Origin: Bacteroidales bacterium
GTDB taxonomy: Bacteria > Bacteroidota > Bacteroidia > Bacteroidales > UBA1402
DNA: 32,223 bases
Assembly (NCBI GenBank): GCA_012718945.1
Contig: JAAYBL010000033.1
Location: 1-32,223 of the forward strand
Direction of reading: 5' to 3'
Each line of letters starts with the position of its first letter. Positions within the stretch are counted from its first letter, which is position 1. The position numbers were made by a program, and so were the translations under genes. Positions 6,954 through 12,903 of this stretch are shown piece after piece. The notes beneath the pieces were generated by a model. The model saw nothing but the letters and a program-made list of their open reading frames with translations, was not told the origin of the DNA and ran no database searches.

Positions 6954-9145
6954 TGACCCAATTCTAATTGATTGCGTACCAGTTCGTAATAATAGCCTTT
7001 CTTGGCAGTCAGTGTTTGATGGTTACCTTCTTCCACAATACGTCCCTTTTCCAACACAACAATATTGTCAGCCCCTTTTACCGTACTCAATCGATGAGCC
7101 ACGACAACGGCCGTCTTTTGTGTCAGGAAAGCGTTCAATCGTTTCAAGATGACCTGTTCGTTGGTGGCGTCCAGAGCATTGGTAGCTTCATCAAAAAACA
7201 ACATTGAAGGGTTCTTATACACTGCCCTAGCGATTAGGATGCGTTGTTTTTGACCTTGACTCAGCCCCTGCCCATCCATACCAATCCGGGTTGCAAAACC
7301 AAGAGGCAAAGCCTCAACAACATCCATCAAGTTGGCCACGTAGGCTGCCGCTTGAAGACGTTCACTGTCAATGGATTCATCTCCTAAAGCAATATTACCG
7401 GCGATGGTATCGGAAAAAATATAACCATCCTGCAGAACAGAGCCCATGGCCTCGCGCCACAAATGTGGATTTATCATTTCCAATGGGGTGCCACCTATCC
7501 GTATCGATCCCTTGTTCGGGGAATAGAAACCCATAAGGAGTTTCACCAAGGTCGTTTTTCCGCTACCACTTGCTCCAACTATGGCCGTCACTTTACCCGC
7601 AGGAATACGTAAACTAAGATTTTCCAGGACATAATCCCGATCGGCACCATCATAACTGAAAGAGATGTTTTCGACCATCAGGCTTTGATCGATCGGCAGC
7701 ACATCCATACGAATCTGAGCGGGGCTATCTTCATCATCACGCCCATGTACTTCATTCAGGCGTTCCAAACTGATGGAGGCATCTTGATAAGACTGAGCAA
7801 AACCGATGAATTGATCAACCGGGGCGCTCAATTGACCAATTATGTAGGTGATGGCCATCATCATACCCAGTGTAATGTCTCCGGATACGACAGATTGAGC
7901 CGCCAAAAACGTAATCAAGATATTGGTCAATTGGCTAAAAAACACTGAGCCAACCTGCTGCAACTGGCCGATAGCCAGTCCTTTGATACTTATATGGAAT
8001 AAACGGACCTGGATTTGTTCCCATTGCCACCGTTTCTGCCGCTCACAATTGGCCAGTTTAATGTCTGGCATCCCTGAAATAAGTTGAATCAAATTGCCTT
8101 GTTCCTCTGAAGCTTGAGCGAATCGTTTATGATCCAATGCCCTTCTACGCTTCATAAACAACATGACATAGGCCACATAAAGTCCGTTTCCCAACAGAAA
8201 CAGCACAAGAATACTCCATTTATAATAGGCCAGAACGAGAGCGAAAATGAAGAAGTTGATAAAGGAGAAAACGAGGTTTACGGCATTTCCCGTCAGAAAG
8301 GTTTCAATACGTTTATGGTCGCCAATACGTTGCAGCAAATCGCCAATGGATTTTGTGTCAAAAAACCGCAGTGGCAGTTTCATAATCTTGATGAGAAAAT
8401 CGGCGATTAAGGATATTGTAATTCTGGTGTTGACATGCAACATAATCCAGCCACGAATAAACTCTACCGACAACCTTGCCACAAACAAAACGACTTGAGC
8501 AATCAACACCAACTTGATGAATCCCAGGTTGCCCTCAGCAATACCTATATCCACCAACGATTGCGTCAGAAAAGGAAAAATGAGTTGCAAGACGCTGATG
8601 GCAAATAATCCAATCAGCACTTGCGTCAAGTGCTTGTGGTAAGGTTTGAAATACTGTAGTAATGGCTTCAGGCCCCTGCCGGTAGACTGAACCTCTTCTT
8701 CGTAGGATTCTTCAAAATGAGGCCCCGGTTTAAGCAGCAATGCTACACCTTGGTTAGGTGTACTCATCCAGGATTTGGCTAACTCTGTCTCATCATACGT
8801 CAATAAACTGCCAACGGGATCAGCTACATGAATGCGGTATCCTTTGCGGGTTTTCTTCACATAGTAACAGACGACAAAATGCCGCTGACGCCAATGTAAG
8901 ATACAAGGCAAGGGGGCTTGCTCGAGCAATTGTTCCTGAGTAAGTTTTACCCCTGTCGTCTGAAAACCAATGGATTCGGCCGCTTCACTCAACCCCAGCA
9001 TACTACTGCCCGTCCGACTCATGGCCGAACGTTTGCGAATGGTTTCCAGGCTGTAGCGTTTTCCATAATATGCAGCAATCATCCTCAGACAGGTTGGTCC
9101 ACAATCCATCGAGTCCAATTGTTTATACAGTGGAAAACGCTTCAT
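6950..9145 (-). CDS. C39 peptidase-containing ABC exporter (PCAT) for a GG-leader peptide
   Basis: A 731-residue half-transporter that would cut the leader after the double glycine and export the core peptide. The N-terminal peptidase C39 domain (1-130) carries Cys15 (DSMDCGPTC), His89 (RQRHFVVCYY) and Asp109 (HVADPVG), a complete catalytic set. A six-helix membrane domain spans about 160-450. The nucleotide-binding domain has Walker A GASGSGKTT (about 522-530), signature LSQGQKQRILIARA and Walker B SMLFFDEAT. Length is standard for bacteriocin-type PCATs. It lies in the same operon direction as the GG precursor at 10433, 87 bp after the SPASM gene, and may also have its own promoter there. 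Confidence 0.95.
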   Translation of the reverse strand: MKRFPLYKQLDSMDCGPTCLRMIAAYYGKRYSLETIRKRSAMSRTGSSMLGLSEAAESIGFQTTGVKLTQEQLLEQAPLPCILHWRQRHFVVCYYVKKTRKGYRIHVADPVGSLLTYDETELAKSWMSTPNQGVALLLKPGPHFEESYEEEVQSTGRGLKPLLQYFKPYHKHLTQVLIGLFAISVLQLIFPFLTQSLVDIGIAEGNLGFIKLVLIAQVVLFVARLSVEFIRGWIMLHVNTRITISLIADFLIKIMKLPLRFFDTKSIGDLLQRIGDHKRIETFLTGNAVNLVFSFINFFIFALVLAYYKWSILVLFLLGNGLYVAYVMLFMKRRRALDHKRFAQASEEQGNLIQLISGMPDIKLANCERQKRWQWEQIQVRLFHISIKGLAIGQLQQVGSVFFSQLTNILITFLAAQSVVSGDITLGMMMAITYIIGQLSAPVDQFIGFAQSYQDASISLERLNEVHGRDDEDSPAQIRMDVLPIDQSLMVENISFSYDGADRDYVLENLSLRIPAGKVTAIVGASGSGKTTLVKLLMGFYSPNKGSIRIGGTPLEMINPHLWREAMGSVLQDGYIFSDTIAGNIALGDESIDSERLQAAAYVANLMDVVEALPLGFATRIGMDGQGLSQGQKQRILIARAVYKNPSMLFFDEATNALDATNEQVILKRLNAFLTQKTAVVVAHRLSTVKGADNIVVLEKGRIVEEGNHQTLTAKKGYYYELVRNQLELGQ

Positions 9146-9182
9146 TTGCTGGTGGTATGGTCTTTTAAGGCTTTAGTAGGTC

Positions 9183-9190
9183 CAAATATA
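9183..9190 (-). promoter_or_regulatory. internal -7 box ahead of the exporter genes
   Basis: The minus strand reads TATATTTG at 9190-9183, a full match to TAnnTTTG, 37 bp upstream of the exporter ATG. A TTTG lies 16 nt further upstream, slightly closer than usual for a -33 element. It would let the exporter pair be expressed apart from the precursor. Confidence 0.45.
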
Positions 9191-9232
9191 GGACAAAATT
9201 GCGAATCAAACGCCGTAATTCAATGGTTTGCC

Positions 9233-10225
9233 TTATTTCCTTGGGTCATACCTACATTTTAAGGGCTTCGAATAGGGATTGCCCGTTTCGATGGTATACG
9301 CCCTGCAATCCTGACATACATACCTCAGCTCACACTGGTTGCACACCTCAATTTTATCTTTGGTGATATCCCAGTGCTTTCTAAACGCGTCAGACTGGAC
9401 AACGCTCGTCAGCGTTGTCTCAGCGACGTGTCCATATCGTTCTTTCATCGAGGGGCAGTTTTTCACGTAACCCTCTTTGTCAACGGCAATTTTCTTATAG
9501 AGGCAGTTGTTGAAATACATTGATTCCCAATACAATCTTTGCTCTGCAATACAATACAAATCGCCGGTCACTCCGCATTTATTCTCACTACGAATGATCT
9601 CTGACGTACTGATAAGTACCAACCCGTTGTGTTTGTAAATCACATTCTCGGACGTATTGCTCAACGTCAGTTTGCTTAGCTTGGGAAATTCGTTTTTTAA
9701 AGCCACCAAGGTCTTAACAGAACACTCAACACTTGCTTCAATACACACTTCGACCTTTTCGATGGACGACTTGGCCGTTATCAACAACGCCCGCTTTAAT
9801 TCATCCAAGGGTAACTGGTAATAGTAACGAATCTCCAACGCTTTGCAACCCAACATATCAAGTTCACCAACAATGGGCTCCAACTCATGGGTAGAGGTAG
9901 CGGAAAAATCGACAATAGCATTGTTAATCTGGCTATTATCCTCAATTACAGGAAGCTCAATCAATGAATCATCGATGGGTCTGTGAGAGAAATAACCAAA
10001 CTCATTATGATATAGGTAAGAAATATATACTTCTATGGCGTCTCTCTCCTGTTGCGTCATGCCACTGGTGAGAAGGCCATATGTTCCTGACCTGGAAACA
10101 TCCAGGAAATCATACAGGATTAGTGGAATAGGTTGAATGATATTTCGTTGTAGATCGCATACAACCGCCCGTTTGCAACCCTTCACAGGATGACAGTAGG
10201 AATACAGATTGAAATAACGATCCAT
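9233..10225 (-). CDS. SPASM-domain peptide maturase of grasp-with-spasm type, lacking a radical SAM motif
   Basis: A 330-residue protein resembling the SPASM partner of 'grasp-with-spasm' RiPP systems. Its N-terminus (YFNLYSYCHPVKGCKRAVVC, then DLQRN) matches that family, as does the C-terminus ending in KCRYDP. The C-terminus holds a SPASM-type iron-sulfur cluster motif, CX2CX5CX2C at Cys295, 298, 304 and 307, with Cys324 behind it and more cysteines near 231-263. No CX3CX2C radical SAM motif occurs anywhere, so it probably binds auxiliary clusters without doing classical SAM radical chemistry. The middle is leucine-rich and irregular. It starts 11 nt after the 64-residue ORF. I am fairly sure of the family by memory of its ends; the reaction is unknown. 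Confidence 0.75.
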   Translation of the reverse strand: MDRYFNLYSYCHPVKGCKRAVVCDLQRNIIQPIPLILYDFLDVSRSGTYGLLTSGMTQQERDAIEVYISYLYHNEFGYFSHRPIDDSLIELPVIEDNSQINNAIVDFSATSTHELEPIVGELDMLGCKALEIRYYYQLPLDELKRALLITAKSSIEKVEVCIEASVECSVKTLVALKNEFPKLSKLTLSNTSENVIYKHNGLVLISTSEIIRSENKCGVTGDLYCIAEQRLYWESMYFNNCLYKKIAVDKEGYVKNCPSMKERYGHVAETTLTSVVQSDAFRKHWDITKDKIEVCNQCELRYVCQDCRAYTIETGNPYSKPLKCRYDPRK

Positions 10226-10236
10226 ATCTCAACCAA

Positions 10237-10431
10237 TCACAATTGAACTACCTTGTACGTTCTTGAGGCGTTGATCAACCGTGAAATGCTTTTGTAATAG
10301 ACGGGGCCCTCTTCCTCGACCGATTGGAAACCACACAAAACCATGTAGTTGGCTATTGGCCTACTGAAAACATTCCCGTATAACTGTTCCGCGTTAAGAA
10401 AGCGGTTTATATCGTTGCTTGATTGTCCCAT
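10237..10431 (-). CDS. unrecognised 64-residue protein between precursor and SPASM maturase
   Basis: A 64-residue ORF whose ATG begins one nucleotide after the TAA of the precursor gene and which ends 11 nt before the SPASM gene, so it is very probably translated as part of the operon. It has no signal peptide, membrane helix or GG motif. It contains a hydrophobic middle (SRPIANYMVLCGF), an acidic turn (SVEEEG) and a basic C-terminal third (YYKSISRLINASRTYK). In the related three-gene cassettes this position is taken by an ATP-grasp ligase of about 330 residues. This ORF is far too short for that and shows no ATP-grasp motif. It could be a leader-binding protein, an immunity protein or a remnant. 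I do not recognise it. Confidence 0.6.
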   Translation of the reverse strand: MGQSSNDINRFLNAEQLYGNVFSRPIANYMVLCGFQSVEEEGPVYYKSISRLINASRTYKVVQL

Positions 10432-10432
10432 A

Positions 10433-10597
10433 TTAATTACCTCTTACACCAACTCTAATAATAATTCGACCATCAGGTAAAACCTCATATTCAGCGATGA
10501 GCTCACCACCTGAAATCTTGTTCATTTCAGAACTGGATAATTCGTTAAAACTTTTTAAATCAAATTCATTTCTACTTTGTCCTTTGTTCGTTTTCAT
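10433..10597 (-). CDS. RiPP precursor peptide with double-glycine leader
   Basis: A 54-residue peptide starting MKTNKGQSRNEFDLKSF. The leader (1-31) ends NELSSSEMNKISGG, the ELS...M..I.GG pattern cut by C39 peptidases of ABC exporters. The predicted core is 23 residues, beginning ELIAEYEVLPDGR and ending RVGVRGN. It has no Cys, Ser, Thr, Lys or Trp, but three Glu, one Asp, one Tyr and three Arg. The frame stays open upstream to an ATG at 10699. That extension would come from the repeat array and promoter, so I set the start at 10597, about 20 nt behind the expected transcription start. It is the first gene of the maturation-export operon. Confidence 0.85.
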   Translation of the reverse strand: MKTNKGQSRNEFDLKSFNELSSSEMNKISGGELIAEYEVLPDGRIIIRVGVRGN

Positions 10598-10625
10598 AAA
10601 GTGTATTGTTTGAGTGTTGATACGG

Positions 10626-10658
10626 CAAATATAGAGCCCATAAGAGCATTGAGCGCAA
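10626..10658 (-). promoter_or_regulatory. promoter of the peptide operon
   Basis: The minus strand has TTG at 10658-10656 (-33) and TATATTTG at 10633-10626 (-7, exact match to TAnnTTTG) with a 22-nt spacer, inside the 17-23 nt known for Bacteroidota. The start point would be near 10619, about 20 nt before the precursor ATG. The decamer array starts 4 bp upstream of the -33 element. Confidence 0.7.
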
Positions 10659-10661
10659 TGA

Positions 10662-10732
10662 AAAACCTTAGAAAACCTAAGCAAAACCTTAGAAAACATG
10701 AGGAAGACTTAGGAAATCTTAGAAAACCTTAG
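10662..10732. repeat. seven near-tandem 10-bp repeats, likely operator array
   Basis: Seven copies of a decamer with consensus AAAACCTTAG (plus strand) begin at 10662, 10672, 10683, 10693, 10703, 10713 and 10723. The intervals are 10, 11, 10, 10, 10 and 10 bp, one helical turn each. Units 1, 3 and 7 are identical; the others are AAAACCTAAG, AAAACATGAG, GAAGACTTAG and GAAATCTTAG. Read in the direction of the peptide operon the unit is CTAAGGTTTT. The array abuts the -33 box of the peptide promoter. OmpR/PhoB-type regulators bind direct repeats at about 10-11 bp periods, and one is encoded at 12187. Confidence 0.85.
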
Positions 10733-10851
10733 ATAATAAAAGATTCTACTTTCATTGCTCGATTTTCCATCAGAATGCAAATATGGCAGGCAATTCTTCA
10801 TGTATCCACTATAATAATCTTATATCGGCCATCAAGCTGAATTGATTTTTT

Positions 10852-10859
10852 TATCTTTG
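10852..10859 (+). promoter_or_regulatory. -7 box of the right kinase-regulator operon
   Basis: TATCTTTG matches TAnnTTTG and lies 23 bp before the kinase ATG at 10883. I found no -33 TTTG at the usual distance. Confidence 0.5.
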
Positions 10860-10882
10860 CATGTACTTCAAGCCAAAAAAAT

Positions 10883-12175
10883 ATGCTAACAATCAAAGGG
10901 ATCAGGATTGTTTCAGTGTCAGGATTATTACTTTTATTAATTCTACAATACTCCTGGTTTAGCAACTCCTATAAGATCCTAGAAATTGATATACTGAAGA
11001 AGTGCGACGATGCACTTATAGAAAGTACTGATTTACACGCGTATGAAAGAGCCAATCAAAGCAGTAAAAGCGTTGAATATACTTCAAATGATCATGTTGA
11101 AGAGAGTGTTGTTTATTCAAAAACACTTAGCGGTACAAGCGATTTAAATACTCAATTACAAGCCCTTCTAATTAGTATTGGTCGCCCCACCTCTCTCCCC
11201 CGCCTGGACACTCTGTACGCAGAAAGCCTTAAGAAGAAACTGGGATTTGTACCATCATATAGCATACAATTGGTGAACGATTCGGTCAAGGAAGCGAACG
11301 AATCAAATAAATATGCCCTATATAATAAGGTGGTCGATGATCAATACGTTGAGGTTATATTGACCGCACCACTCAGATCCATCCTGAGACAAGCGCAGTT
11401 TATTGTAATCGTATCCATCTTGCTGGTCGTCATGATTGGCGTCATCTTGATATTGCAACTCAAGAGCATGTTAAGAGAGAATAAGTTTGTCAACTTCATC
11501 AAAGAATATACCCATGCATTGACGCATGAATTGAAAACACCCATTAGCGGTATTTATATGTCATCCTCCATGCTGGCATCGGGCAAGCTTGAAGACAATC
11601 CTGCATCCAGGCAATTGCATTATACAATCTGCAAGGATCAAAGTTCCAAGTTGCTCAAAACGGTGGAAAGAATACTACTGGTAGCAAAGGCCGAACACGC
11701 CGCCATTGTGCCCAACATCGAAGCGGTAGAAATGAATCCATTCATTGAAAAGACAGCCGAAGCGTTTAGAAAAAACAATTACAGACAAAAACAGCTCACA
11801 TTGACGACTAACACCGAACCAACGTCGCTAACATGCAACCTGGATCCTGTTTTGATGGAGAATGTTTTGAGCAATCTGATTGACAACGCCATTAAATACT
11901 CCAACGATCAAGTGGACATCCACATTGATTGTCGGTGTGAAAAACGCTCCCTACTGTTGTCAATCAAAGACAATGGTTTTGGCATGAGTGATAAAGAAAT
12001 TAAAAACATCTTTACCAACTTCGAGCGTGGCGACAAAGTAGAAGGCAAAGGCATTGATGGTTTCGGAATAGGACTCAACTATGTCAACAAAGTTATTACC
12101 GCTCACAAAGGACGCATAACTGTCAAAAGCCAGGAAGGCCTTGGAAGCACATTCATCATCGAGATACCCTTATAA
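10883..12175 (+). CDS. membrane sensor histidine kinase paired with the OmpR-type regulator
   Basis: A 430-residue sensor kinase. Two membrane helices (about residues 8-24 and 173-192) flank a periplasmic sensor of about 145 residues without recognisable domain. The phospho-acceptor is His215 in THALTHELKTPI. The ATPase domain has ENVLSNLIDNAIKYS, KDNGFGMSD and the G2 stretch GFGIGLNYVNKVITAHKG. It is a paralogue of the kinase at 4249. The gene is divergent from the precursor operon across a 285-bp region that holds the decamer array, and the response regulator follows after 11 nt. A role in sensing the exported peptide or its effects is plausible from position only. Confidence 0.94.
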   Translation: MLTIKGIRIVSVSGLLLLLILQYSWFSNSYKILEIDILKKCDDALIESTDLHAYERANQSSKSVEYTSNDHVEESVVYSKTLSGTSDLNTQLQALLISIGRPTSLPRLDTLYAESLKKKLGFVPSYSIQLVNDSVKEANESNKYALYNKVVDDQYVEVILTAPLRSILRQAQFIVIVSILLVVMIGVILILQLKSMLRENKFVNFIKEYTHALTHELKTPISGIYMSSSMLASGKLEDNPASRQLHYTICKDQSSKLLKTVERILLVAKAEHAAIVPNIEAVEMNPFIEKTAEAFRKNNYRQKQLTLTTNTEPTSLTCNLDPVLMENVLSNLIDNAIKYSNDQVDIHIDCRCEKRSLLLSIKDNGFGMSDKEIKNIFTNFERGDKVEGKGIDGFGIGLNYVNKVITAHKGRITVKSQEGLGSTFIIEIPL

Positions 12176-12186
12176 ATAGAACAGAC

Positions 12187-12879
12187 ATGATTAAACTACT
12201 GCTGGTTGAAGACGACGAAGTCCTGGGATTCATCATTAAAGAAGGCATGGAGCTCATTGGTAATTACGACGTTCTATGGGTAAGCAACGGGCAAAAAGGA
12301 ATGGAAGCCTTTGAATCATTTCAGCCGGACATTATAGTTTCCGACATTGAAATGCCAAAAATGTCAGGATTGGAGTTTGTGCAACGAATACGTGAAATCG
12401 ATGAAGATGTGCCCATCATACTCGAGACCTGTGTCTCTTCCAGCAAAACCATTTTGGAAGCCTATTCCCTGGGGATTGACAACTACATCAAAAAGCCTTT
12501 TCTACCTGATGAGTTGGATGCCTACATACAAAGTCTTCTCAAACGTATCCATTTAAAGAATAACACCCGAAAAACCGATTCGAATATCATCTTGTTGGGC
12601 GACATCGAGTTTAACACGAGCCAACAAAGCCTTTCCACGAGCGATGGGATCATCAATCTATCGGGCAGGGAATCCAAACTGCTTGAGCTGCTGTATCAAA
12701 ACATCAACGAAATAGTCCCCAAAGACGTCATTGCAGAAAATATATGGGGAGGAGAAAAGTACTTTACTCAACAAAGACTGGACGTTTTCATTTACACCAT
12801 ACGCAAGTATTTATCGTCTGATAGCAGCGTGCAAATCAGAACGATGCGCAGCTTAGGCTATATGCTCACCATTGAATGA
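12187..12879 (+). CDS. OmpR/PhoB-family response regulator
   Basis: A 230-residue regulator. The receiver domain (1-120) has the acidic pair Glu8-Asp9-Asp10, phospho-acceptor Asp53 in IVSDIEMPKMSG and the conserved lysine in YIKKPF. The DNA-binding domain (about 135-230) is the winged helix of the OmpR/PhoB class, with INLSGRESKLLELLYQN, RLDVFIYTIRKYL and the closing wing IRTMRSLGYML. It is 11 nt behind the kinase gene and surely its partner. The repeat array at 10662-10732 fits the way this class binds DNA and is the best candidate target. It may also serve the orphan kinase at 4249. Confidence 0.94.
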   Translation: MIKLLLVEDDEVLGFIIKEGMELIGNYDVLWVSNGQKGMEAFESFQPDIIVSDIEMPKMSGLEFVQRIREIDEDVPIILETCVSSSKTILEAYSLGIDNYIKKPFLPDELDAYIQSLLKRIHLKNNTRKTDSNIILLGDIEFNTSQQSLSTSDGIINLSGRESKLLELLYQNINEIVPKDVIAENIWGGEKYFTQQRLDVFIYTIRKYLSSDSSVQIRTMRSLGYMLTIE

Positions 12880-12903
12880 GCATTAGCCACTGCACGCTTA
12901 CTG

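Noticed and set aside
10433-10699. 88-residue open frame as the precursor gene
   Set aside because: Its first 34 residues are translated from the decamer array, the -33/-7 promoter and the leader region. The leader-like start and promoter position point to ATG 10597 and a 54-residue peptide.
10662-10732. CRISPR array or coding repeat
   Set aside because: Units are 10 bp with no unique spacers and no cas genes nearby; the array is intergenic and next to a promoter.
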